Of a stretch of 64,000 bases of DNA, positions 45,651 to 55,747 are shown one piece after another. The translations under genes were made by a program, and so were the position numbers. Each line of letters opens with the position of its first letter. Positions within the stretch are counted from its first letter, which is position 1. Below the pieces are notes generated by a model. That model had not been told where the DNA came from and searched no databases. It was given only the letters and a program-made list of their open reading frames with translations. Origin of the DNA: Herminiimonas arsenicoxydans (lineage in GTDB: Bacteria > Pseudomonadota > Gammaproteobacteria > Burkholderiales > Burkholderiaceae_D); assembly GCA_000026125.1 (NCBI GenBank), contig CU207211.1:62001-126000 (forward strand), given 5' to 3'.

Positions 45651-45737
45651 GATGCCTCCCGATTTTGATGATTAATCAGGCGCATCCGTGTGAATGCGCC
45701 ATGCAGATTGCGCCAGCCGGATGAGTGCGGGTCGGTC

Positions 45738-48374
45738 TTATGCGGCAGTTTTTTTAGCGGCCGGTTTCTTCTTTGCGACCGTTTTCTTTGCAGCCGGTTT
45801 TTTAGCTGCTACTTTCTTCGCGGCTTTGGGCGGTGCTGCATCCGTTGTTTCCTCTGCATCGTCCGCTACAGCCGCCGCTTTTCCTTTGCCCGGCACTTTT
45901 TCCTTGCGCGGTTCAAATTCGAAGCTGGTCTTGCCATCCTTGCCGCGGACCAGGTAAGCCTTGAATGCGCGCCGTGTGCGCTGCGAGACAAATCCCGGCA
46001 GCAGATCGGTCTTGCCTTCGTTGAGCAGCTTGCTCATCTGTTCGGGCAGAATTTCCTGCTGCAGAATGATGCGGCCGCTGCGGAAGTCGCAGGTCTTCGG
46101 TTTGGCTACCGAGTTTTCGCACACATAGGACAGCGGCATTTCGTACACGCCGCCGGCACATTTCGGACAAGGTCCGAGTGGCGTCTGGTCGCTGAAATCT
46201 ACCGGTTCTGCATTTTCGTCATCGTTCTGGCCGAAGTCGAATTCGAGTTTGTAATTCTTGATCTCTTCGTCGCGCGAAATTTTCAGTACGGCGGCGAATG
46301 GACGGCCCATTTTCGAGCGGAAGCCTTGCAGCGGCCCGATGGTTTTGTTCGTCAATAATTCTTCAACTTCAGCCACTTCAAACTGGCGGCTACCTGGCGT
46401 TTTGCTCATCGAGAATTCGCACTTGGTGCAGGCGAAGCGACGATAGTTTTCCTTGACCACGCTGCCGCAATTCGGGCATGGCGTTTTCAGTGTCGCGTAG
46501 TCGCCGGGGATGGTGTCGTTGTCGTATTCTTTTGCGCGCTTGACGATGACTTGCGTCATCTGCGCGATCTCGCGCATGAACTCTTCACGGCTGATCTTGC
46601 CGCGTTCCATTTCCGACAGTTTGTATTCCCATTCGCCGGTCAGTTCAGGCGCGGTCAGTTCGTTGACGCCCAGGCCGCGCAGCAAGGTCATCAACTGGAA
46701 TGCCTTGGCGGTCGGCATCATTTCGCGACCTTCGCGCAGCAGATATTTTTCCGTCAGCAAGCCTTCGATGATGGCCGCGCGCGTAGCCGGTGTGCCCAGC
46801 CCTTTGCCGGTCATGGCGACGCGCAGGTCGCTGTCGTCTATTAATTTGCCGGCGCCTTCCATGGCCGACAGCAGCGTGGCTTCCGTATAGCGCGCGGGCG
46901 GTTTGGTAACGAGGCCATTGGCGACTACCGATTCGGTTTGTACCTTCTCGCCTTTGGCGACCGGCACCAGCGTGCCGCTGTTTTCCGGATCTTTTTCGTC
47001 GATGACTTCCTTGCCGTACACCGCAAGCCAGCCCGGATTGGTCATGACCTTGCCTTCAGTCTTGAACTGATGGCCGGAGACTTCTGTGAAGCGTGTGGTG
47101 ACCTGGAATTCTGCCGCCGGGAAGAAGATCGCCATGAAGCGGCGTGTCACGAGGTCGTACAGTTTCTGTTCAGGCTCCGACAGATTCTTCGGTGCCAGTG
47201 TGGTCGGGATGATCGCAAAGTGATCGCTGATTTTCGTGTTGTCGAAAATCCGCTTGTTCGGCTTGACCCATTTGCTATTCAGGATCTGCTTGGCAAACTG
47301 GTGATAGTTATTGTTTTCGGCGACGACTTCCAGCGTTTCCAGCACGGTGGGCAGATAATCTTCCGGCAGGTGGCGCGAATCGGTACGCGGATAGGTCAAT
47401 ACTTTATGACGTTCGTACAAGGCTTGCGCGAGACCGAGTGTGTTTTTCGCGGAGAAGCCGAAACGGGCATTGGCTTCGCGCTGCAGGCTGGTCAGATCGA
47501 ACAAGGCCGGCGCCATCGAGGTGGTCGGTTTCGATTCTTCGGTGACATTGCCCGGCTTGCCGCCACGGCAGGCGGCGACGATGGATTCTGCTGCAGCCTT
47601 GCTCCACAGGCGCTCCGGGCGACGCTCGGGATCGGTTTCGTCTTTCTTGAAAGCCGTGTCGAGCCAGCGGCCCTGATAGATGCCGGCGGCGCAAATGAAT
47701 TCGGCGCGCACTTCCCAGTAATCACGCGGCACGAACTTTTTGATCTTTTCTTCGCGTTCCACCACGATGGACAGCGTCGGCGTTTGTACGCGGCCGACAG
47801 TGGTCAGATAGAAGCCGCCTTCCTTCGAGTTGAAGGCGGTCATGGCGCGCGTGCCGTTGATGCCGATCAGCCAGTCGGCTTCACTGCGGCTGCGGGCGGC
47901 GTCGGCCAGCGACAGCATTTCCTCGTCGCTGCGCAGATTCTTGAATGCTTCGCGTATGGCGCCCGGCGTCATCGATTGCAGCCACAGGCGTTTGATCGGT
48001 TGCTTGGCTTTTGCGTATTGCGCAATCAAACGAAAAATCAGTTCACCTTCGCGCCCGGCATCGCATGCATTGATCAGGCCGGTGACATCCTTGCGCTTGA
48101 TCAGCTTGTTCAATACTTTCAGGCGCGATTCGGTTTTGGCGATCGGGTTCAGCGCAAAGTACGGCGGGATCATCGGCAAGTGGGCAAACGACCATTTGCC
48201 GCGCTTGACGTCATATTCTTCCGGGACCGAGATTTCAACCAGATGACCGACTGCAGAGGACAGCACGTATTCGTCGGATTCAAAGTAATCATCATGCTTG
48301 GTAAAGCCGCCGAGCGTCTTCGCGATATCGTTCGCGACGGATGGCTTCTCGGCAATGATGAGTGTTTTTGTCAT
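45738..48374 (-). CDS. topB: DNA topoisomerase III
   Basis: 878-residue type IA topoisomerase that relaxes and decatenates DNA. TOPRIM residues lie in IIAEKPSVA and DAGREGELIF; the active tyrosine is in LTYPRTDSRHLPEDYLP. Zinc-finger-like CPNC and CPKC motifs follow, and a Lys/Ala-rich tail of about 40 residues (AAKKPAAKK type) ends the protein, as in other Burkholderiales TopB. It is the last gene of the LysM–dprA–smg–topB group. Confidence 0.95.
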   Translation of the reverse strand: MTKTLIIAEKPSVANDIAKTLGGFTKHDDYFESDEYVLSSAVGHLVEISVPEEYDVKRGKWSFAHLPMIPPYFALNPIAKTESRLKVLNKLIKRKDVTGLINACDAGREGELIFRLIAQYAKAKQPIKRLWLQSMTPGAIREAFKNLRSDEEMLSLADAARSRSEADWLIGINGTRAMTAFNSKEGGFYLTTVGRVQTPTLSIVVEREEKIKKFVPRDYWEVRAEFICAAGIYQGRWLDTAFKKDETDPERRPERLWSKAAAESIVAACRGGKPGNVTEESKPTTSMAPALFDLTSLQREANARFGFSAKNTLGLAQALYERHKVLTYPRTDSRHLPEDYLPTVLETLEVVAENNNYHQFAKQILNSKWVKPNKRIFDNTKISDHFAIIPTTLAPKNLSEPEQKLYDLVTRRFMAIFFPAAEFQVTTRFTEVSGHQFKTEGKVMTNPGWLAVYGKEVIDEKDPENSGTLVPVAKGEKVQTESVVANGLVTKPPARYTEATLLSAMEGAGKLIDDSDLRVAMTGKGLGTPATRAAIIEGLLTEKYLLREGREMMPTAKAFQLMTLLRGLGVNELTAPELTGEWEYKLSEMERGKISREEFMREIAQMTQVIVKRAKEYDNDTIPGDYATLKTPCPNCGSVVKENYRRFACTKCEFSMSKTPGSRQFEVAEVEELLTNKTIGPLQGFRSKMGRPFAAVLKISRDEEIKNYKLEFDFGQNDDENAEPVDFSDQTPLGPCPKCAGGVYEMPLSYVCENSVAKPKTCDFRSGRIILQQEILPEQMSKLLNEGKTDLLPGFVSQRTRRAFKAYLVRGKDGKTSFEFEPRKEKVPGKGKAAAVADDAEETTDAAPPKAAKKVAAKKPAAKKTVAKKKPAAKKTAA

Positions 48375-48630
48375 GGTTTTCGATCTCTAAAAAAGTGCCG
48401 GCACGCATGGCTGGGTGCAGGTTGAGGCATACAGCTTATGGCGCAGGCAGCTTTTTTCAAGGAAGACCCGCGCTAATATAAGAGTTGCATAGGCGTCAAG
48501 CGGCCAATGATAAGCGCGTTGCGTCGAAATCCGCAAGCAGGACACCAAGAGATATGAAAAAAAGAAATCGGGAAGTGTTGCTGAAGAAGCATGTCCGCTG
48601 CGCACGGACATGCTGTAGGCCTACTCGTTA

Positions 48631-49107
48631 TTAGTGCAGTATCCGCGGTGCGGCATCGTCGTCGTCGAGAAACAGCTCGTCGAAGATCAAACCGTCCGGT
48701 TCCTTGCCCTGGCTCCATAGCACCATCAACACGATGACCTTGAGCTTCTCGAGCGAAATAGGCGTCTCGCCGGCGGCCAGTGCGCGTTCGATCACGATTT
48801 CGCGCTGGATGGGGTTGATCAGCTTGGCTGCTTCGAGGAACTGGATGAAGCCGACGGCTGGCGTGCCGAGCACGTCCGTCTCTTGCGATACGTAAATGCG
48901 TGTACCGAACGAGAATGCGGTCTGGTGCGGGTAGGAGTCGGAAAGTTCGTTGGTGGTTTCGGCCAGCGCCGTCAGCCAGCCGAGCGCTTTGGTAATCTCT
49001 TCTTCTTCAAAGCCGACAGCAGATAATTTTTTTACCAGCGCCTCCGAATCGGGACAGGCGTCGGGGCGGTAATAGGTTTCGTACAGATAAACTAGGACAT
49101 CAAACAT
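48631..49107 (-). CDS. smg: Smg family protein (DUF494)
   Basis: 158-residue protein; begins [13 protein letters not shown] and has the acidic [11 protein letters not shown] tail of the family. Its position between dprA and the topoisomerase gene is conserved in many proteobacteria. Function is unknown; link to DNA processing is by context only. Confidence 0.92.
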   Translation of the reverse strand: MFDVLVYLYETYYRPDACPDSEALVKKLSAVGFEEEEITKALGWLTALAETTNELSDSYPHQTAFSFGTRIYVSQETDVLGTPAVGFIQFLEAAKLINPIQREIVIERALAAGETPISLEKLKVIVLMVLWSQGKEPDGLIFDELFLDDDDAAPRILH

Positions 49108-49377
49108 GGCATCACCGTAGCGCTTGGGTTAAAACGACACTATTGCAGTGTGTCGTCAGGATCGGATGCGTATGAATCACACTCTTCGCACAAGCATCTT
49201 ACAAAGAGGTGTTACGACAGCGGCAGATCAAAGACAGCGCTTACTTGATTCAAGGATACCCTAAAAATGATGAGGCCAACAGGGGAAGGAAATTTTGTTG
49301 TCGCTGCGTGATGTCAAAGTGAAATGTCTAACTGGAATGATGCAACCTTGCGTGCCGCAATCGCTTCTCTGGCGGAT

Positions 49378-50496
49378 TCAATCCAGACGGCGGTATAGGG
49401 CGCCGGGCAATATCTCAAGCTGATTGCTTAACTCCAGCATCAGCAATTGCGCGTGCAGTGTTGCCATGTCGAGCTGACAGCGCGCTGCCAGCGTATCTGC
49501 ATCCACCGGGTCGAAACCGAGCGCCTGCAATATCTGTTGCGCTTGTGCATCCAGCGCAGGCGCGACGGATTTGCTTGCTGCGTTTGCAGCAGGCAGTGCG
49601 TATTGCAGCTCTTCCAGAATGTCCTGCGCCGTTTCCACCAGCTTGGCACCCTGCTTGATCAACAGGTGACAGCCTTTCGACAACGGCGAATGGATAGAGC
49701 CGGGGATGGCAAACATGTCGCGCCCCTGTTCTGCCGCCATGCGGGCGGTGATCAGCGAACCGGATTGCAGTGCGGCTTCCACCACCAGCACGCCGCGCGC
49801 CAGGCCGCTGATGATGCGATTGCGGCGCGGGAAGTTGGAGGCGATGGCCGGCATGCCGAGTGGATATTCGCTGAGGATGCAGCCGGCTTCGGCGATCTGA
49901 TGGGCGAGCGCACGATTGCGCGCCGGATAGACGATATCGGCGCCGGTGCCGATGACGGCGATGGTGGAGCCGGCATGCGGCGCTTGCCGGGCCGCGAGCA
50001 AGCCGCCGCGATGCGCCGCTGTGTCTATGCCCAGTGCCATGCCGGAGACGATACTCAAACCGGCCAGGCTCAATGCTTCGGAAAATTTTTCTGCATTGAC
50101 TATGCCTTGTGTCGTGGCGTTGCGGCTGCCGACTACCGCCAGCGAAGGGCGCGACAATAAATTTAGACGGCCTTTTGCGTAGAGCAGTATCGGCGGATCG
50201 GGAATTTTCAGCAGGGCCGGCGGATAGTCGGCATCAGCCAGCGTCAGCACATGATTGCCGGCTTGTGCCGCCCATTTATGCGTGGCTTCGATTAATGCAC
50301 GCACGTTTTCTGCTGGCGGCGCGAGCAGTGCATGCGCGATGCGCTCGGGTACGACTTGTTGGAGTGCGATAAAATTCGCTGCGAAGATATTTTCCGGCAG
50401 GCCGAAGGCGCCGAGTAATTTGCGCGCGGTATCGGGACCGACGCCTGGCGTCTGTTCCAGTCGCAACCAGCTTGCAAGATCGTCCGGGGCTGGCAT
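49378..50496 (-). CDS. dprA: DNA processing protein DprA
   Basis: 372-residue protein that loads RecA onto incoming single-stranded DNA in transformation. An N-terminal SAM-like region precedes the Rossmann fold (AVVGSRNATTQG, SGMALGIDTAAHRG, NFPRRNRIISGL, VVEAALQSGSLITA). A C-terminal winged-helix domain (310-370) is also present. It lies 97 bases downstream of the LysM gene on the same strand. Confidence 0.95.
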   Translation of the reverse strand: MPAPDDLASWLRLEQTPGVGPDTARKLLGAFGLPENIFAANFIALQQVVPERIAHALLAPPAENVRALIEATHKWAAQAGNHVLTLADADYPPALLKIPDPPILLYAKGRLNLLSRPSLAVVGSRNATTQGIVNAEKFSEALSLAGLSIVSGMALGIDTAAHRGGLLAARQAPHAGSTIAVIGTGADIVYPARNRALAHQIAEAGCILSEYPLGMPAIASNFPRRNRIISGLARGVLVVEAALQSGSLITARMAAEQGRDMFAIPGSIHSPLSKGCHLLIKQGAKLVETAQDILEELQYALPAANAASKSVAPALDAQAQQILQALGFDPVDADTLAARCQLDMATLHAQLLMLELSNQLEILPGALYRRLD

Positions 50497-50592
50497 TAAA
50501 CGAGCGGCAGCAGAGAGCGATGCAATTCCTGACGCGCATCTGGCAAGTGCATGATGTGACGCGTCAGGATGGGCAGGTGTCGGTGCGCCGGC

Positions 50593-51690
50593 TTATTCGG
50601 GCGATTTGGCGACGTCGGCAACCTGTACGGTATCGGTCACCTGCATCACCAGGCCGTAGGAAATATTATCGAAAACGCGGAACACCAACAGGTTGCCGTA
50701 GGCTTCATCCGGCAGCTTGATCAGACCGCGGCCATTGCCCTCGGTGCGATCCGGCACCAGCTTGCCCAGGCGCTGCAGTTCCAGCACGGCACCGATATCG
50801 ACGCCATCCTTGCTGCCGCGATTGATGGAGACGATCTGGTTCTGCCCCGCTTGCGAGACGCCACCATACACCGACACGATTTGCGCATGCACTGCTTGTT
50901 CCGGTGCATGCGGCACGTAATTGATGAAGGGTGCCGGCTCTACCGGAAGCAAACGGTCGCGCACGCCCATCTCTTCCTTGGCATTGGTCACGATCATCGT
51001 GTGCGGCTCGTTGTCGAGCTTGCTCAGGCGTTGCAGTTTCAGGGTGCCCAGATAGACGGCTTCATAACCGATGATTTTTTTGCTGGCAGGATCGGTCAGC
51101 GGTTTGCCGGGGCGGAAGGCCTCGAATTCGGTGCGGCCGTTCAGATCGCCGCGGACATAGGCTTTATCGCCGCTGGCGAGGAAGACGTGGCCCTCTTGCG
51201 TGGCGACGATACGCGGCGCGCTATTGAGTTCGGTTTCACCGACGATCAGGGGTTTGGTCAGGAATTGTTCAATCGCCGACAGGGGGATGGTGGCAATGGC
51301 ATTCGAGCCGGCCGCTGTCGAGCGTACTTGCGGCGACAGGCGCACGGTAGGCACGCCGCCATTGTCGCCAGTACCTTTTCCGAGGCGTAATTTGCCTGCA
51401 ACACGGTCGAAATAAACGGTTTGGCCAGGATAAATCCAGTGCGGGTTGCGGATCTGCTCGCGGTTCATGTCCCATACTTGCGGCCAGCACCATGGGTGCT
51501 GCAGAAACTTCCCGGAAATGCCCCATAGCGTATCGCCGCGCACGACCACATGCTGATCGGGAGCGTTCGGCAAAAATGCGCAGCGCGCATTGCCGCCCAC
51601 TGTTTTGGCAGGCGCTTCGGCGAAGGTGGTTGCGGGTAAAACGACTGAGGCAAGAGCAAGGAAGAGTGCAGCTGTGCTAAAATTTTTCAT
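50593..51690 (-). CDS. LysM peptidoglycan-binding protein
   Basis: 365-residue exported protein. A signal peptide (1-24, ending TFAEA) is followed by a LysM domain (about 48-95) with VVVRGDTLWGISGKFLQHPW and NPHWIYPGQTVYFD, then a long beta-rich region with no recognised domain. It begins the dprA group and probably acts in the envelope. The ATG at 51690 fits the signal peptide; the GTG at 51801 does not. Confidence 0.87.
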   Translation of the reverse strand: MKNFSTAALFLALASVVLPATTFAEAPAKTVGGNARCAFLPNAPDQHVVVRGDTLWGISGKFLQHPWCWPQVWDMNREQIRNPHWIYPGQTVYFDRVAGKLRLGKGTGDNGGVPTVRLSPQVRSTAAGSNAIATIPLSAIEQFLTKPLIVGETELNSAPRIVATQEGHVFLASGDKAYVRGDLNGRTEFEAFRPGKPLTDPASKKIIGYEAVYLGTLKLQRLSKLDNEPHTMIVTNAKEEMGVRDRLLPVEPAPFINYVPHAPEQAVHAQIVSVYGGVSQAGQNQIVSINRGSKDGVDIGAVLELQRLGKLVPDRTEGNGRGLIKLPDEAYGNLLVFRVFDNISYGLVMQVTDTVQVADVAKSPE

Positions 51691-51865
51691 GGTTTGTCCG
51701 GTGAGCTTGACCAATTGTGACGCCATTACTGTGCTGCTGCATGTTATGAGTGAAATAATACATTCGTGAAAAAACTTGCTAAATTGAATCAAATTCTGCA
51801 CATAAATCCTTGAAGTAGCAAGAAAACCACGCCATTAACCTGCCGCCTTGTTGCGCAAAAGCCGT

Positions 51866-52396
51866 ATGTCTATATTAAATATCCTGCGTTATCCTGATTC
51901 ACGGCTGCATAAAATTGCCAAGCCGGTCACCACCTTTGATGCACGCATCAAGACGCTGGTCGCCGATATGGCCGAAACCATGTACGACGCGCCGGGCGTT
52001 GGCCTGGCCGCATCGCAAGTCGATGTGCATGAACAGGTGATCGTCATCGATACCTCGGAAACGCGCACCGAACTGCGCGCCTACATCAATCCCGAGCTGA
52101 TCTGGGTCAGCCCGGAAATGCAGATTTATGATGAGGGTTGCCTGTCCGTGCCCGGTGTCTACGATGGTGTCGAGCGGCATGCAAAAGTGAAGGTGCGCGC
52201 CTATGATGCGGACGGCAAACAGTTCGAACTGGAAGCCGAAGGCTTGCTGGCCGTATGCATCCAGCACGAAATGGATCATCTGAAAGGCAAGGTATTTGTC
52301 GAATACCTGTCGCCGCTGAAGCGCAATCGCATCAAGACCAAGATGCTGAAAGAAGAGCGCGAGCTGAATCGCCACAACAAGGTGGCGCAGCACTGA
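51866..52396 (+). CDS. def: Peptide deformylase
   Basis: 176-residue metallohydrolase removing the formyl group from nascent proteins. The three motifs are intact: [15 protein letters not shown] and QHEMDHLKG. The ATG at 51866 begins [11 protein letters not shown]; the longer frame is less likely. It is followed by fmt, as usual. Confidence 0.97.
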   Translation: MSILNILRYPDSRLHKIAKPVTTFDARIKTLVADMAETMYDAPGVGLAASQVDVHEQVIVIDTSETRTELRAYINPELIWVSPEMQIYDEGCLSVPGVYDGVERHAKVKVRAYDADGKQFELEAEGLLAVCIQHEMDHLKGKVFVEYLSPLKRNRIKTKMLKEERELNRHNKVAQH

Positions 52397-52490
52397 TGGT
52401 GTAATTGCGGTTCGTTCCCGCAAGACATCATCCGGCAAGCCGGTAGTCGCATGGTTTCTCATTCTGCGCCTGCCGTACTACAATCCCCCC

Positions 52491-53444
52491 ATGAAAATCA
52501 TTTTTGCCGGTACGCCGGAATTTGCGGCGGTCGCTCTGGCTGCCCTGCACGCGGCGGGCTTCGAGATTCCGCTTGTCCTGACGCAACCCGATCGTCCGGC
52601 CGGACGCGGCATGCAATTGCAGGCTTCGGCCGTCAAGCAGTTTGCGCTGGCGCACAAGATCCCGGTGGCGCAACCGATCTCCTTGCGGCTGGATGGAAAA
52701 TATCCCGATGTGGCACAGGAAGCGCACGACTTGCTGCGCGCAACGCCGCACGATGTGATGGTGGTGGCAGCATACGGCCTGATCCTGCCGCAATCGGTGC
52801 TGGATATTCCGCCGCTGGGCTGCCTGAATATTCACGCTTCATTGCTGCCGCGCTGGCGTGGTGCGGCGCCGATTCACAGAGCGATTGAAGTCGGCGACGA
52901 GAAAACCGGCATCACCATCATGCAGATGGAGCTGGGACTGGATACCGGCCCGATGCTGCTGATGGAAAGTCTGCCGATCGCAGCCGACGATACGACGGCC
53001 AGCCTGCACGACAAGCTGGCCCGACTGGGCGGCGAAATGATAGTTGAGGCCTTGCTCAAACTGGAAAAAGGCGAGCTGACAGCAACGCCGCAACCCGAAG
53101 CGGGCGCCAACTACGCAGCCAAAATCGCGAAGGAAGAAGCTACGCTGGACCTCAGGCAATCGGCCCAGGAACTGGCGCGCAAGATACGTGCGTTCAATCC
53201 CTTCCCCGGCGCCATGGGAATATGCAATGGCACGCCGGTCAAGTTCTGGCAGGCGCAAGCATTGGAATGTTCAAATCAATGGCCTGCCGGCCAAGTCATC
53301 TCGGCCAATGCGCAGGATGGCGTGGTGATTGCCTGCGGCGACGGTGCCTTGCGTGTGACTGAACTGCAAAAGCCGGGCGGCAAACGCTTGCCGGCGGCAG
53401 AATTCATCAAGGGCTTTGCGCTGGAAGCGCAGCGCTTTCAATAA
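52491..53444 (+). CDS. fmt: Methionyl-tRNA formyltransferase
   Basis: 317-residue enzyme formylating initiator Met-tRNA. The catalytic Asn/His/Asp are in [16 protein letters not shown] and LDTGPML; the C-terminal domain has [14 protein letters not shown]. It pairs with def upstream and has a lipoprotein gene 63 bases downstream. Confidence 0.97.
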   Translation: MKIIFAGTPEFAAVALAALHAAGFEIPLVLTQPDRPAGRGMQLQASAVKQFALAHKIPVAQPISLRLDGKYPDVAQEAHDLLRATPHDVMVVAAYGLILPQSVLDIPPLGCLNIHASLLPRWRGAAPIHRAIEVGDEKTGITIMQMELGLDTGPMLLMESLPIAADDTTASLHDKLARLGGEMIVEALLKLEKGELTATPQPEAGANYAAKIAKEEATLDLRQSAQELARKIRAFNPFPGAMGICNGTPVKFWQAQALECSNQWPAGQVISANAQDGVVIACGDGALRVTELQKPGGKRLPAAEFIKGFALEAQRFQ

Positions 53445-53507
53445 GCGGGGCGGATGCCCGCTTTCCTGGCAGGTTCAGTCTGCCTGCCTCGTTCGACAGG
53501 AGACGCG

Positions 53508-53921
53508 ATGAAATGGATGCTTGTTTTGCTGGCGGTGTTTTTATCTGCCTGTCAGGGCACGGATGCGATCAGGCAGAAAACCGCAGAGCCACCACCGGAA
53601 AGAAATACGCAGATGGCCAGTGTGGTGATCTGGTGGGCGCACGGCAACGAGCCGTTCTGGCATTTCACTGCAGACGCAGGCAAGCTGCGTTTTGAAAACC
53701 TCGGCGAGGATGCGGAATATTTTCCCTATCGTGTGTTCGGCCGCGACGGCACGACGCGCACTTTCAACGCAAGGAATGCAACTTCATCGATACAAATCAG
53801 GATGATGCGCAAGACCTGTTTCAACGACATGTCAGGCGCCGAATATCCATGGACGGCAGAAGTCACGATAGGTGGACGCAAGCTGCAAGGCTGCGGCGAG
53901 CGCGGCAGCTTGCCGGAATAA
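53508..53921 (+). CDS. Putative lipoprotein, COG3650-like
   Basis: 137-residue protein with a type II signal peptide and lipobox FLSAC near residue 14. The mature part has the GNEPFW block characteristic of COG3650-like proteins, plus two further Cys near the C-terminus. Function unknown. AGGAGA precedes the ATG. It ends one base from the stop of the convergent Lrp gene, with no visible terminator between them. Confidence 0.75.
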   Translation: MKWMLVLLAVFLSACQGTDAIRQKTAEPPPERNTQMASVVIWWAHGNEPFWHFTADAGKLRFENLGEDAEYFPYRVFGRDGTTRTFNARNATSSIQIRMMRKTCFNDMSGAEYPWTAEVTIGGRKLQGCGERGSLPE

Positions 53922-53922
53922 T

Positions 53923-54390
53923 TTAGTCCGGTAAAGGCAAGGGGCTGGCGGGTTTGATTTCCTCCAGACATACCATGGAGCGCACGCCGGCCACGCCAGG
54001 CACTTGCATCAGCCTGTCCGTTAAAAAGGACGACAGCGATTTCAAATCGGTGGCGACGACTTTCAGCAGATAGTCGAAGTCGCCGGAGATGGTGTAACAC
54101 TCCAGAATTTCCGGGAACTGCCGGATAGCTTGCTCCAGTTCGCGCACCTGCTTGAACTGTTCACGTGCAATATTCAGGTTCACGAAAGCGGTGACGCCTA
54201 GCCCGAGAGCTGCGGCATCGACTAGTGCGGCATAGCCCCGGATCACACCTTCCTGCTCCAGTCGCTGTACCCGTCTATAGCATTGTGGCGGCGATAAATT
54301 GACGCGTTCGGACAATTCCACATTGGAGACGCGGCCCTTGCTTTGCAGGGTTTCCAGCAGGATGCGATCGTAGCGGTCGAATTTCTCCAT
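53923..54390 (-). CDS. Lrp/AsnC family regulator
   Basis: 155-residue regulator. An N-terminal HTH (SERVNLSPPQCYRRVQRLE) and a RAM/Lrp ligand domain (65-145, with GDFDYLLKV) are present. A strong AAGGAGGAG precedes the ATG. It is divergent from rocD and the amidinohydrolase gene, so arginine- or ornithine-responsive control of that pair is likely. Confidence 0.92.
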   Translation of the reverse strand: MEKFDRYDRILLETLQSKGRVSNVELSERVNLSPPQCYRRVQRLEQEGVIRGYAALVDAAALGLGVTAFVNLNIAREQFKQVRELEQAIRQFPEILECYTISGDFDYLLKVVATDLKSLSSFLTDRLMQVPGVAGVRSMVCLEEIKPASPLPLPD

Positions 54391-54520
54391 AAACTCCTCC
54401 TTATACGCACGATTCGTTCACTTTATACCTAAAGCATGTTGAATAACGCAGACATATTTCTGTGCATTGGACTTACCATGGAAGAGTGAATTGATATCGT
54501 TTTCTATGAGGAGCGCTATC

Positions 54521-55747
54521 GTGAACAGCCATCGCATCACATTGGAAGATCGCTACTGCGCGCACAACTATCAGCCTCTGCCTGTCGTACTGAGCAAGGG
54601 CAAGGGCATCTGGCTGTGGGATGAAAACGGCAAGCGCTATATGGACATGATGTCCGCTTATTCGGCGGTCAGCTTTGGCCATAGCCATCCTGACCTGGTC
54701 GCTGCACTGACGCATCAGGCTGGCCGGCTGGCCGTCACTTCGCGCGCGTTTTATACCGATCAACTGGGGCCGTTCCTGCAACTGCTGTGCGAGATGACAG
54801 GTATGCCGCAAGCGCTGCCCATGAATAGCGGTACCGAAGCGGTGGAAACTGCCTTGAAAGCGGCGCGCAAATGGGGTTACAAGGTCAAGGGTATTCCCGA
54901 TCAGCAAGCCGAGATCATTGTTTGCCACGGCAACTTTGCCGGACGCACGACGACCATCGTCGGCTTTTCTTCCGAGGCGCAATACCGCGATGGCTTCGGG
55001 CCGTTTGATGGCGGCTTCGTGACAATACCTTTCGGCGATGCGGCGGCGCTGGAAGCGGCGATCACGCCGCGCACCACGGCGTTTCTGGTGGAGCCGATAC
55101 AGGGTGAAGGCGGCATCATCGTGCCGCCGGATGGCTATCTGGCGCAATGCCGCGAGATATGTACGCGCCACAATGTCTTGCTGATCTGTGATGAAGTGCA
55201 AACCGGATTGGGGCGTACCGGACGTTTGCTGGCCTGCGATCACGAGGGTATCAAGCCGGATGGCTTGATACTGGGCAAGGCTTTGGGCGGCGGTTTGTTG
55301 CCGGTCTCGGCATTTCTGGCGCGGCGCGATGTGATGGGTGTATTCACGCCGGGCGACCACGGCAGTACCTTCGGCGGCAATCCTTTGGCGGCCGCGGTCG
55401 GCCATGCTGCACTGTCCTTGCTGCACGATGGCGAGTTGATTGCAGCGGCACGGCAACGCGGGCAACACCTGCTTGACGGCTTGCATGCGATACGGCATCC
55501 GGCAATACGCAGCGTGCGCGGCAAGGGTTTGCTGATAGGACTGGAGCTGGATCCGGCAATTATTCTGGCGCGCAGCTTTTGCGAGCGCCTGATGGAAAAC
55601 GGTCTGCTGTCGAAAGAAACGCACTACACGGTAGTCCGCCTGGCGCCGCCGCTGGTTATCAGTGCCGCAGAAATTGACGCAGCGCTACGCATCATCGAAC
55701 ATGTTTTTGCCACGTTGACCACGCCGCACATGGAGGGCTGCACATGA
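54521..55747 (+). CDS. rocD: Ornithine aminotransferase
   Basis: 408-residue class III PLP aminotransferase converting ornithine and 2-oxoglutarate to glutamate-5-semialdehyde and glutamate. SAYSAVSFGHSHP, NSGTEAVETALKAARKWGY, GNFAGRTTTIVGFS, CDEVQTGLGRTG and the PLP Lys in ILGKALGGGLLPVSA match RocD. GTG at 54521 is taken as start, since GAGGAG lies 7 bases upstream; ATG at 54506 has none. The stop overlaps the next gene's ATG. Confidence 0.92.
   Translation: MNSHRITLEDRYCAHNYQPLPVVLSKGKGIWLWDENGKRYMDMMSAYSAVSFGHSHPDLVAALTHQAGRLAVTSRAFYTDQLGPFLQLLCEMTGMPQALPMNSGTEAVETALKAARKWGYKVKGIPDQQAEIIVCHGNFAGRTTTIVGFSSEAQYRDGFGPFDGGFVTIPFGDAAALEAAITPRTTAFLVEPIQGEGGIIVPPDGYLAQCREICTRHNVLLICDEVQTGLGRTGRLLACDHEGIKPDGLILGKALGGGLLPVSAFLARRDVMGVFTPGDHGSTFGGNPLAAAVGHAALSLLHDGELIAAARQRGQHLLDGLHAIRHPAIRSVRGKGLLIGLELDPAIILARSFCERLMENGLLSKETHYTVVRLAPPLVISAAEIDAALRIIEHVFATLTTPHMEGCT

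Noticed and set aside
46938..48425. 495-codon ORF antisense to topB
   Set aside because: Shadow frame of topB; composition is unnatural and there is no ribosome-binding site or domain.
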